NCBI GenBank assembly: GCA_031551455.1
Contig: JAVBNP010000243.1
Coordinates: 1 to 6,756 of the forward strand
Source: JAIRLS01 sp031551455
GTDB taxonomy: Bacteria; Bacteroidota; Bacteroidia; Bacteroidales; UBA4181
Length of the DNA: 6,756 bases
Direction of reading: 5' to 3'
How positions within the stretch are numbered: the first letter of the stretch is position 1; each line of letters opens with the position of its first letter. The notes under the pieces are model-generated. The model saw nothing but the letters and a program-made list of their open reading frames with translations. It did not search any database and was not told the origin of the DNA. The translations under genes were made by a program, and so were the position numbers. Of this stretch, positions 1 through 6,685 are shown one piece after another.

Positions 1-267
1 ATGTCAGTTATCGTAGCTGAATGGACCAGCATTGCTTTAGACTTATCGGCATATAGTTTTACTCATGATTTGAACACCTATTATAAATACAATGCACGTC
101 CTGATGAACCCTCGGTTTTGAAAATGAAATTGGTTCGCGGAGGTTCATGGAAAGATATCGAATATTACCTGCAGGTAAGCACGCGCGCTTACGAATATCA
201 AGACACCGCATCATCGTATATCGGATTCAGATGCTTACGCGATTACTTGGGTAATTCGGTACGATAA
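1..267 (+). CDS. gldK: GldK/PorK, T9SS periplasmic ring lipoprotein, C-terminal part (5' end outside window)
   Basis: This is the last 88 codons of a gene whose start lies before the window; the ATG at position 1 is an internal codon, since the family is several hundred residues long. The fragment shows the end of a formylglycine-generating-enzyme/sulfatase-modifying-factor fold: VAEWTS at residues 5-10, VRGGSWKD at 45-52, TRAYEYQDT at 61-69 and the closing YIGFRCLRDY at 73-82. VRGGSW and GFRC are hallmarks of that fold, and the YEYQDT/YIGFRC combination is typical of GldK. In the family, GldK is an outer-membrane lipoprotein that forms a large periplasmic ring with GldN; it uses the fold structurally rather than as an enzyme. 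The identity is firmly supported by gldL, gldM and gldN directly downstream. The usual GNVxEW motif reads VIVAEW here, so the Gly-Asn pair is missing. The stop is TAA, followed by a 57-base AT-rich gap to gldL. Confidence 0.93.
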   Translation: MSVIVAEWTSIALDLSAYSFTHDLNTYYKYNARPDEPSVLKMKLVRGGSWKDIEYYLQVSTRAYEYQDTASSYIGFRCLRDYLGNSVR

Positions 268-324
268 AAAAGTATGTAATAAAGAGTAAAAATTTTAAAT
301 AAAATAACATTAAAAATTAATATT

Positions 325-1170
325 ATGGGTCTTGGAGAATTAACACAAAGTTCCGGCTGGAAAAAATTTATGGCCAAATTATATGGTTTGGGTGCATCAG
401 TGGTTATTGTCGGTGCATTGTTTAAAATACAACACTGGCCGGGAGCCGGCATCATGCTTACTATCGGATTGTGTACGGAAGCCATTATATTCTTCTTTTC
501 GGCTTTCGAACCGCTGCACGAAGAACTGGATTGGACGTTGGTGTATCCCGAATTGGCCGGTATGACTGATCCCGATGAATTGGAAGGAGCTAAAGAAATA
601 TCGAAAAGTTCCGGAGCATTGGAAAGATTCGATGATTTGATGGGCGGTTTGGGCGGAATTGATCCTACGGTGATCAAAAGTTTGAATAGTTCCTTCGATA
701 AATTGAATATGACGGCTGCGGGTATTTCCGATGTATCGCAAGCTACCGCAGCTACCGGTAAATATGTACAGAATGTATCGGCTGCCGCCGATGCGGTCGG
801 CAGTTTATCGACGACATTCCAACAAACAGCTGCCGGGTTGCAACAATCGGCAAGTGCCATCAATAATTCTTCGGCAGCCATGACTGCCATCAGCGACAGC
901 AGCAGAGGTTATGCGGCTCAATTGGACGGAATGAACAAAAATCTTTCTGCCCTTAATGCGGTATATGAACTGCAATTGCGTGGAACCAATGATCACCTGC
1001 AAAAATCGCAAGCCGTTTACGGAAGCATGGAGCAAATGTTGAGCGATATGAAATCTTCGGTTGAAGAAACACATCGTTACCGTGAAGAAATGGCCAATCT
1101 GAACAGGAATCTTGCCAGCTTGAATACCATTTACGGTAACATGTTGTCGGCAATGAATGTAAGAGGTTAA
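325..1170 (+). CDS. gldL: GldL/PorL, T9SS inner-membrane motor subunit
   Basis: GldL is the cytoplasmic-membrane component of the proton-driven T9SS motor and works with GldM. The 281-residue product has two membrane helices near its N-terminus, about residues 17-34 and 40-61, joined by a short FKIQHWPGAG loop. Charged residues in or beside the helices are visible: K34, H37, E52 within helix 2 and E62 at its end in the SAFEP motif. These match the protonatable positions regarded as the proton path in this family. From about residue 70 the protein is predicted cytoplasmic, and from about 110 it is rich in Ala, Ser, Asn and Gln with long helical or coiled-coil character. Two related segments lie near the end, MNKNLSALNAVYELQL (203-218) and LNRNLASLNTIYGNML (259-274). 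The chosen ATG begins MGLGEL just before the first helix, which fits the family; no Shine-Dalgarno sequence is seen, normal for Bacteroidota. The gene lies between gldK and gldM (35-base gap), probably cotranscribed. Confidence 0.96.
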   Translation: MGLGELTQSSGWKKFMAKLYGLGASVVIVGALFKIQHWPGAGIMLTIGLCTEAIIFFFSAFEPLHEELDWTLVYPELAGMTDPDELEGAKEISKSSGALERFDDLMGGLGGIDPTVIKSLNSSFDKLNMTAAGISDVSQATAATGKYVQNVSAAADAVGSLSTTFQQTAAGLQQSASAINNSSAAMTAISDSSRGYAAQLDGMNKNLSALNAVYELQLRGTNDHLQKSQAVYGSMEQMLSDMKSSVEETHRYREEMANLNRNLASLNTIYGNMLSAMNVRG

Positions 1171-1205
1171 TTTATTGATTGATCATAAACTAACATCATA
1201 AAAAT

Positions 1206-2843
1206 ATGGCTCACGGTAAAGAAACACCGAGGCAAAAGATGATCGGGATGATGTATTTGGTGCTGACTGCGATGTTGGCGCTGAATGTGTCGGCAGACAT
1301 CCTCAACGCTTTTGTCCTCGTGGATGACGGGTTGGTAAAGACAACCGCGAATTTTGTGGCTAAAAACGAATCGGCATACGGTATATTTGATGCGCAAATG
1401 GATAAGAGCGCTGCCAAGGTAGGACCTTTTCGAGATAAAGCATATAGCGTAAAAGATATGGCCGACCAGTTGGCATATGATATTCAGCAATTGAAAGCCG
1501 AAATTGTCAAACTTTGCGACGGGAATGATGCCGAAGCACTCACTCCCACCGAATGGGTTATCGGTTCTAAAAGGGAAAAGAAATCGACTTTCAATATAGA
1601 GGATGCATTGATTGCCGCAAAGGACAATACAGATAAACCCGCTCAATTCATGATTAATGAAAAGAACGGAGCCGAACTGAAAAGTAAGATTATTGCCTAC
1701 AGGGAGCATCTTGTTTCGTTAACCAGTAATCCACACATTCAGAATGCGATTAAGGAAGCATTGAACACTGATGATCCTCCGGCAGCTAAGGATGGTACTG
1801 TACAAACTTGGGAATCGAGTCACTTCGAACATAAGCCTATGGTTGCGGTGATTACCATGATGTCAAAATTGCAAAGCGATGTGCGTAATGCCGAAGCCGA
1901 TATCATACAAAATTTGTTGTCACAAATTGATGCAAGCGATACCAAGGTAAATAAATTGGAAGCCATCGTGTTGCCTAAATCAAGTTATGTTTTGAGAGGT
2001 AATGAATATGAAGCTCGGATTTTATTAGCGGCATACGACAGTTTGCAAAAGCCTCAAATATTCATCGGTCCGTACAAAAAGACGGAAACGGGATATGCAA
2101 TGGTGGGCGATCCCAAACCCTTGCAATACGACGCACAAGGAAGAGCGATTTACAGAAGTTCGGGTACATCAGTAGGCAATTTCACCTTGCAGGGATTGTT
2201 GCAAATGCCCGGCCCCGACGGTATCGTGAGCTATCCGTTCACAACCGAATACCAAGTGGGCGAAGCGAGCGCCGTTATCTCGGCAACCAAGATGAACGTG
2301 TTTTACATCGGCGTGGATAATCCGGTCAGTGTTTCCGTTTCGGGCGTTCCCGGCGATAAAATCAGTGCAAGCATGACCCAAGGTTCTTTGAAAAGAGCCG
2401 GTGGTGATTGGATTGCCGTAGTTGATCCCAATGCCAAGGGAATCAGTAAAGTTACGGTATCGGCCAATATTAACGGTCAGAATCGCGTTATGGGAAGTAT
2501 GGATTTTCGTATCAAAACGATTCCGAATCCCGTTGCAAAAGTTGCCGGAAAAATCGGCGGCAGGATCGACAAGGCTACCTTAACCGCACAAATAGTGGTG
2601 TTGGCGGAAATGGAAAATTTCGATTTCGACTTGAAGTTTAACGTAACCGAATTCAGCGTATCCGCTGTCGTAAAAGGATTTACGCAAACAAAACTGGCAA
2701 AAGGAGCACGTATTACCGATGAACAAAAGATTTTGCTCAACGGTTTAACCAAAGGAGCCAAAGTTTACTTTGATGATATTAAGGCGGTAGGTCCCGACAA
2801 AAGGACAAGGGAGTTACCTGCCATAGGTTTCACGATTGATTAA
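1206..2843 (+). CDS. gldM: GldM/PorM, T9SS inner-membrane motor subunit spanning the periplasm
   Basis: GldM is the partner of GldL and transmits motor movement across the periplasm to the GldK-GldN ring. The 545-residue product begins with a short cytoplasmic stretch (KETPRQK), then one membrane helix at about 13-34. R9 and Y17 are both present; these are positions described as important for the proton-driven mechanism in F. johnsoniae GldM. Residues about 35-250 are mostly helical and correspond to periplasmic domain D1. The rest is beta-rich and fits three further domains: D2 about 253-355, D3 about 356-440 (starting near ISATKMNVFYIGVDNPV) and D4 about 441-545 (with GFTQTKLAKG and the terminal ELPAIGFTID). 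These boundaries are estimated by analogy with known GldM/PorM structures. The length is slightly above the usual 510-520 residues. The ATG fits the family start MAxGKETPRQKMI. The gene lies 35 bases after gldL and 18 before gldN. The reading frame is intact. Confidence 0.97.
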   Translation: MAHGKETPRQKMIGMMYLVLTAMLALNVSADILNAFVLVDDGLVKTTANFVAKNESAYGIFDAQMDKSAAKVGPFRDKAYSVKDMADQLAYDIQQLKAEIVKLCDGNDAEALTPTEWVIGSKREKKSTFNIEDALIAAKDNTDKPAQFMINEKNGAELKSKIIAYREHLVSLTSNPHIQNAIKEALNTDDPPAAKDGTVQTWESSHFEHKPMVAVITMMSKLQSDVRNAEADIIQNLLSQIDASDTKVNKLEAIVLPKSSYVLRGNEYEARILLAAYDSLQKPQIFIGPYKKTETGYAMVGDPKPLQYDAQGRAIYRSSGTSVGNFTLQGLLQMPGPDGIVSYPFTTEYQVGEASAVISATKMNVFYIGVDNPVSVSVSGVPGDKISASMTQGSLKRAGGDWIAVVDPNAKGISKVTVSANINGQNRVMGSMDFRIKTIPNPVAKVAGKIGGRIDKATLTAQIVVLAEMENFDFDLKFNVTEFSVSAVVKGFTQTKLAKGARITDEQKILLNGLTKGAKVYFDDIKAVGPDKRTRELPAIGFTID

Positions 2844-2861
2844 TATTAAGCAAGTTTTTAT

Positions 2862-3749
2862 ATGAAGCGCATAAGCGGTATTTTATTGGGATTGAGCCTG
2901 TTGGGAATAGTTGGTTCACTTTCGGCGCAAACGGCTGACAAGAATGATACAGCCCTCACGGTACGCGATTACAAATTGGAAGTTTACGAAAAGGAAAACA
3001 TTCCTTTCAAGAAACCGATTCCTTACGCGTACGTTCGAGAGGCAGACGTAATGTTCGAAAAAATCGTTTGGCGGATGGTCGACCTGCGCGAAAAACGAAA
3101 TTTACCCTTGTTTTACCCTACCGCCAATATCGGCAGCCGGGTCAATTTGGTTAATCTTTTGTTGAAGGGCGTCGAGAGTGGTGAAATCACTGCTTATGCT
3201 ACCAACGATCCCAATAACGAGTTTGTTCGCGCAATGGGTAAAGAAGAACTCAATGCTCAGTTCGGCGCGAAACAAGACACCATCATGGTTGCCAACGAAG
3301 AAGGTGAAATGGTGCAAATGGTGAGAAATGTGGAACGTAGAACCGATGAAGTCAAAAAACTTTTGATCAAGGAAAAGATTTATTTCGATAAGAAGCATTC
3401 CGTTCTCAATCGCGTTGTTATCGGTATTTGCCCCATTCGGGTTTTCGTGAGAGACAGTGCCGATCCGGATTCGCCTCCCGAAATGGCGCAAACCATGTGG
3501 GTGTACATGCCCGAAGCACGAAATGTGTTGGCCCGTCATCCGGTATTTAATCGTTTCAACGATGCACAAAACATCTCATTTGATGATTTTTTCATGCAAA
3601 ATCGCTACGAGGGGCATATTTATGCAATCTCCAACGTGTATAACAACCGTTTGATCAGCGAATATGCGGCAGGACTTGACGCGTTGTATGAAGCGCAGCG
3701 AATCGAAACCGAAATATTCGATTGGGAGCAAGACCTGTGGGAATATTAA
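2862..3749 (+). CDS. gldN: GldN/PorN, T9SS periplasmic ring protein
   Basis: GldN is exported to the periplasm, where it associates with the lipoprotein GldK in the large ring under the outer membrane; GldM's periplasmic tip is thought to contact this complex. The 295-residue product begins with a Sec signal peptide: MKR, a hydrophobic core at about 5-19, and a likely cut after A22 (SLSA before QTAD). There is no lipobox cysteine, so it is a soluble periplasmic protein. Conserved family segments include READVMFEKIVWRMVDLREK (59-78), followed by NLPLFYP (80-86), and a C-terminal block with DDFFMQNRYEGHIY (241-254) and NVYNNRLISEY (258-268). The length agrees with PorN/GldN. The start was chosen because it gives a complete signal peptide 18 bases after the gldM stop. 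A strong intrinsic terminator follows 24 bases after the gene, marking the end of the gldKLMN transcript. Confidence 0.96.
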   Translation: MKRISGILLGLSLLGIVGSLSAQTADKNDTALTVRDYKLEVYEKENIPFKKPIPYAYVREADVMFEKIVWRMVDLREKRNLPLFYPTANIGSRVNLVNLLLKGVESGEITAYATNDPNNEFVRAMGKEELNAQFGAKQDTIMVANEEGEMVQMVRNVERRTDEVKKLLIKEKIYFDKKHSVLNRVVIGICPIRVFVRDSADPDSPPEMAQTMWVYMPEARNVLARHPVFNRFNDAQNISFDDFFMQNRYEGHIYAISNVYNNRLISEYAAGLDALYEAQRIETEIFDWEQDLWEY

Positions 3750-3772
3750 TCGATTAAGGTATTTTAAAAATG

Positions 3773-3800
3773 AAAGTGCGGCTTCGGTCGCACTTTTTTT
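3773..3800 (+). terminator. Rho-independent terminator of the gldKLMN transcript
   Basis: The stem pairs 3773-3782 with 3787-3796 over ten base pairs, one of them G-U, closed by a C-G pair around the four-base loop TTCG (3783-3786). It is followed directly by a run of T (3794-3800, partly within the stem). A cUUCGg tetraloop is an exceptionally stable RNA hairpin cap. The A-run before the stem (3766-3770, with AAA at 3773-3775) gives the mirror-image signal on the other strand, but no minus-strand gene needs it here. It starts 24 bases after the gldN stop codon. Confidence 0.9.
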
Positions 3801-3844
3801 GTTTATATGTGAATCGGAATTATGTCGATCAACCGAAAAGTATT

Positions 3845-3875
3845 TTTGATTTTTGATGGATAATCGATAATTTTG
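3845..3875 (+). promoter_or_regulatory. Candidate Bacteroidota-type promoter for the DUF4832 gene
   Basis: TAATTTTG at 3868-3875 matches the Bacteroidota -7 consensus TAnnTTTG. A TTTG at 3845-3848 lies 19 bases upstream, the spacing expected for the -33 element. The site is after the gldKLMN terminator and implies a leader of roughly 100 bases before the start at 3983. The region is AT-rich, and TATTTTTG at 3841-3848 also fits the -7 pattern, so the match could be chance. Confidence 0.4.
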
Positions 3876-3982
3876 GAAATCTCTGGAAATGCAACATAGG
3901 TCATGAGTAAAGGGTTGATACCAACGAATCGTAACCAAAATCAAATAAAATTTTCTTACTACATAAATAAAAAACATAAACG

Positions 3983-5494
3983 ATGAACAGAAGAACATTA
4001 ATAAAACAAGTGGGTTTGGCAACATCGGGACTGATATTGACTCAATCCGAGGCGGCGTCTCGGATAATTATGCGGAATTCTATATCCGATAATTTTTTAT
4101 CAAATCAAGTTGGTGACTTAAATATCGTTTCTCCCGTCGATCATGGTGGTGCGTTGGTTAATCCCGATATGGGATGGACCTTGCATTTTTATTCCAACAG
4201 TATAACTAATTACGGTTCTCAATTGGAGCCGTCCGATACACTTGATGATTTTCCGGGTTTAAGCACCGTTTATCTTCGTCTGCCATGGTCGTTTATTGAA
4301 CCGCAAAAAAATAAATTTATGTGGGAAACGGTGGATACACCTGCGCAAAAGTGGATCGATAAAGGAAAACGAATCGCATTTCGAATTTCTGCTACCGAAA
4401 GTTGGCTGTATTATGCGACTCCGAAATGGGTGTTCGATGAAGGCGTTACGGGTTACGAGGCCGGTCGCGAGACACGACTCCTTGAACCGGATTATGGAGA
4501 TCCTCTGTTTCTTGAGTACGTGGAAAATTTTGTTCGAACGATGGCTGAGCGTTACGATGGAAACCCTAACGTGGCTTTTGTCGACGTCGGGCATTTCGGC
4601 ATGTGGGGCGAAGGTCATACGGTATCCACTACGCCGCAACACGGCAAATCGTGGGATATTGAAATTCAAAAGAAACATATTGATATCTATTGCCGACATT
4701 TCAAAAGGACATTATTGTGCATCTCCGATGATTATGCGGGGCATGACTTACGCGGCGATCGATTCCCGATCATGGATTATGCTTTTTCTCGCGGAGTTAC
4801 CATGCGAGATGACAGCATTTTGGTCTCCAAAAGTCCCGAACATTGGTATCATGCCGAGATGGCGCAATTATTTTGGCCAACACTACCCGTGATATTGGAA
4901 CACGAACATTACGGACTTTCCGCACGAAGAGGTAATTGGAACGGAGATCTCTTGGTTCAATCCGTTGAAGATTATCATGCTTCTTACATGTCCATTCATT
5001 GGTGGCCGAGAGAGTTTTTGGAAAAAAATCGAAGTTTCGTCGACCGAATCAATCAACGAATAGGATATCGCCTTCAATTACGTACGTTGAAATGGCCGCA
5101 AAAGGTCAAACTCGGAGAAGAATTTGTCATTTGGTCCGAATGGAGTAACGCGGGAGTTGCTCCGTGTTACGGCGGCGGATTTCCGTGCTTTACCTTGAAG
5201 GACGAAAAAGGCGGCATTGTTTCCGTGATGGTTGACAATACGTTGGATCTAAAAGCATTGCCGACGGATAAACCCGGCAAGGCCTCTCCGGCGGTAGCAA
5301 CATCAAGCTTTACCATAGCCCCTTCTTTTGCCGATCGTTCCGGGAATTTTTTCCGGGCATGCAAGGCGGGAATATATGATCTATATGTTTCGTTGGGAAA
5401 AAAGGATGGTACTCCGCTTTACGAGCTTCCGTATAAAAATTCGGACGGAAAGAAAAGATACAAAATGGGGCAAATTATTGTTGAGGAAAGATAG
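3983..5494 (+). CDS. Exported DUF4832-type protein with glycoside-hydrolase-like N-terminal domain
   Basis: The 503-residue product starts with NRRTLIK (2-8) followed by a hydrophobic stretch GLATSGLILT (11-20), resembling a twin-arginine (Tat) signal, so export of a folded protein is likely. The main part, about 50-350, looks like a TIM-barrel hydrolase: an entry motif LVNPDMGWTLHFYS (58-71), VYLRLPWSFIEP (96-107) at an early strand, VAFVDVGHFGMWGEGH (197-212) and LPVILEHEHYG (301-311). By analogy with clan GH-A glycosidases, E210 could be the acid/base and E306 or E308 the nucleophile; this is inference. The C-terminal part, about 358-503, is beta-rich (RLQLRTLKWPQKVKLGEEF at 363-381, VIWSEWSNAGVAPCY at 382-396) and resembles DUF4832, an uncharacterised domain common in Bacteroidota. 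No T9SS C-terminal sorting domain is visible, so it is probably not cargo of the system encoded upstream. It has its own candidate promoter. The substrate is unknown; annotation as beta-galactosidase would be unjustified. Confidence 0.82.
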   Translation: MNRRTLIKQVGLATSGLILTQSEAASRIIMRNSISDNFLSNQVGDLNIVSPVDHGGALVNPDMGWTLHFYSNSITNYGSQLEPSDTLDDFPGLSTVYLRLPWSFIEPQKNKFMWETVDTPAQKWIDKGKRIAFRISATESWLYYATPKWVFDEGVTGYEAGRETRLLEPDYGDPLFLEYVENFVRTMAERYDGNPNVAFVDVGHFGMWGEGHTVSTTPQHGKSWDIEIQKKHIDIYCRHFKRTLLCISDDYAGHDLRGDRFPIMDYAFSRGVTMRDDSILVSKSPEHWYHAEMAQLFWPTLPVILEHEHYGLSARRGNWNGDLLVQSVEDYHASYMSIHWWPREFLEKNRSFVDRINQRIGYRLQLRTLKWPQKVKLGEEFVIWSEWSNAGVAPCYGGGFPCFTLKDEKGGIVSVMVDNTLDLKALPTDKPGKASPAVATSSFTIAPSFADRSGNFFRACKAGIYDLYVSLGKKDGTPLYELPYKNSDGKKRYKMGQIIVEER

Positions 5495-5525
5495 GTCCGA
5501 TTGAAAATCAAATCAAAAGATAAAC

Positions 5526-5556
5526 GGTGAGCGAAATTGATAAGATTTCGCTCATC
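5526..5556. terminator. Hairpin between convergent genes, possible shared terminator
   Basis: A perfect ten-base inverted repeat, TGAGCGAAAT at 5528-5537 and ATTTCGCTCA at 5545-5554, encloses a seven-base loop. In plus-strand RNA it extends by G-U (5527/5555) and G-C (5526/5556). It sits between the stop of the plus-strand DUF4832 gene (5494) and the minus-strand radical SAM stop codon (5555-5557), which touches the stem. There is no clean T-run after it on the plus strand; on the minus strand the following sequence is moderately T-rich (complement of 5507-5523). It therefore looks like a bidirectional but weak terminator, or a 3'-end protecting hairpin. Confidence 0.6.
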
Positions 5557-6556
5557 ATAATAGTGAATTGTTTTCGACTTCGGGAAAAGGTTGTTCGCCG
5601 GCAAATAATCCGTTCGAAAAATTCGGGCGATAATGTTGCGAACTTTCCAATTCCTGTATCCAACCTTTACGAAATCCCAGTCGGTGGAATTCTTCTACTA
5701 CCCGAGCGTATTCTCGAGCGTGAAGCGTACGATTTAATTCGGGAAATTCATCGATTTCGAACGGTGGAAAATATTGCGACATCAGCGAAACATGAACCGA
5801 CGTGGATAATTCTTCGGCAATCATGCGGAGTACTTTGATGCTTTGATCCGTTAAACCGGGTAAAACCAAATGACGTATGATCAAACCCGACTCTGCCAAG
5901 CCCGTGGCATCGTCTGTCAGCAACGGAGACCCTTTTTGCCGATACATTTCTTTGATTGCTTTCATGGCTGTTTCGGGATAATCGGCAACATCCGACAACC
6001 GTCTGGCCAACGAAGCATCGCCGTATTTAAAATCGGGCAAATAAATATCGATTTTTCCCTCCAAAAGCCGCAATGTTTCGGGATGATCATAACCGTTGCT
6101 ATTGTACACGAAAACGGGATTGATTCCGGATTGTTTGATGCAATCCATGATTTCGATGATTTGAGGAACATAATGAGAAGGAGAAACAAATCCCACCCTG
6201 TTTTCGCAAGCGGGTAATATCCGAATAATTTCTTCGGCAACTTCTTTCGGGGTCATTTCCCGTGAAGACACCGTTTCCGTATTTCGACTGATTTCACGGT
6301 TTTGGCAGTATATACACTGTATGTTACAACGCGCGAAAAAAACATTGCAAATTCCCCGTTGTCCGCTGATAGCAGGTTCTTCACCCGTATGTCGGCAAAC
6401 GATAGCTACGGAACAAGGTATACCCGAACGACAATAACCCGTCGGACCTAAGCCACGATCGGCTCCGCAACCGCGGGGGCAAACATTGCAAAAACGGGAA
6501 ATCATTTGTTTTTCGGAATATCGTGTTTTGATCGTCGAATCACAAGCATGTTTCAA
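5555..6556 (-). CDS. Radical SAM protein, PflX/COG1313 family (pyruvate formate-lyase activating enzyme-like)
   Basis: The 333-residue product has the radical SAM signature CNIQCIYCQN at residues 77-86, in which C77, C81 and C84 would hold the [4Fe-4S] cluster that cleaves S-adenosylmethionine. An N-terminal cysteine-rich block precedes it, CNVCPRGCGADR at 23-34 with C42 in GYCRSG, and further cysteines at 48, 54 and 70. The CxxCPRGCGxDR block is typical of the COG1313 (PflX-like) family and may bind a second metal cluster. Further conserved parts are VSPSHYVPQI (124-133), VFVYNSNGYD (148-157), IYLPDFKYGD (171-180), RHLVLPG (228-234) and SLMSQYFPP (257-265). The reaction is unknown; relatedness to glycyl-radical activases does not prove that role, and no glycyl radical enzyme is in the window. 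The ATG at 6556 is the longest start; an internal ATG at 6505 (MISRFCNVCP) would place the cysteine block closer to the N-terminus and is equally plausible. It converges with the DUF4832 gene and diverges from the gene at 6719. Confidence 0.9.
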   Translation of the reverse strand: MKHACDSTIKTRYSEKQMISRFCNVCPRGCGADRGLGPTGYCRSGIPCSVAIVCRHTGEEPAISGQRGICNVFFARCNIQCIYCQNREISRNTETVSSREMTPKEVAEEIIRILPACENRVGFVSPSHYVPQIIEIMDCIKQSGINPVFVYNSNGYDHPETLRLLEGKIDIYLPDFKYGDASLARRLSDVADYPETAMKAIKEMYRQKGSPLLTDDATGLAESGLIIRHLVLPGLTDQSIKVLRMIAEELSTSVHVSLMSQYFPPFEIDEFPELNRTLHAREYARVVEEFHRLGFRKGWIQELESSQHYRPNFSNGLFAGEQPFPEVENNSLL

Positions 6557-6612
6557 TCAAATTCGACGTAAAGGTATTGCAAAATGAAAATTGTCCATAT
6601 TATTCCGTTTAT

Positions 6613-6620
6613 CAAAGATA
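6613..6620 (-). promoter_or_regulatory. Candidate -7 element for the radical SAM gene
   Basis: On the minus strand this reads TATCTTTG, an exact match to TAnnTTTG, about 57 bases upstream of the 6556 start. No good TTTG -33 partner is seen at the expected distance, and the surrounding AT-rich sequence makes chance matches likely. Confidence 0.3.
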
Positions 6621-6685
6621 AATTTTATTGTTTTTTCGGTACACGTATTTCTTTCGGTATGTACCGGAATATGGGATCAAAGCGA

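Noticed and set aside
268..324. Very AT-rich gap between gldK and gldL as a possible internal promoter
   Set aside because: No TAnnTTTG element or hairpin is seen; a transcript continuing from gldK is the simpler reading.
243..890. 215-codon open frame on the minus strand across gldL
   Set aside because: It is antisense to the well-supported gldL, has low-complexity composition and no recognisable motif; it mirrors the codon bias of the real gene.
1167..1709. 180-codon open frame on the minus strand inside gldM
   Set aside because: It lies opposite the clearly conserved N-terminal half of GldM and shows no family features.
3102..3569. 155-codon minus-strand frame opposite gldN
   Set aside because: It is rich in His, Phe and Ile as expected for an antisense shadow and matches no family that I recognise.
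3914..3925. Small inverted repeat GTTG-ATAC-CAAC upstream of the DUF4832 gene
   Set aside because: The arms are only four bases long, which is expected by chance in a region of this size.
3576..4025. 149-codon minus-strand frame spanning the gldN end, terminator and promoter region
   Set aside because: It would run through the gldN 3' end and the terminator hairpin and overlaps the start of the next gene; its hydrophobic opening comes from AT-rich intergenic DNA.
4296..4892. 198-codon plus-strand frame within the DUF4832 gene
   Set aside because: It is an alternative frame of a gene with coherent conserved motifs, and its product has no recognisable domains.
5470..5494. End of the DUF4832-type protein as a T9SS C-terminal sorting domain
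   Set aside because: The last residues (GQIIVEER) belong to the final strand of the beta-rich domain, and the expected separate 70-80 residue sorting domain with its conserved motifs is not visible.
5527..5838. 103-codon plus-strand frame opposite the radical SAM C-terminus
   Set aside because: It begins inside the intergenic hairpin and is antisense to conserved radical SAM sequence, so a shadow is far more likely.
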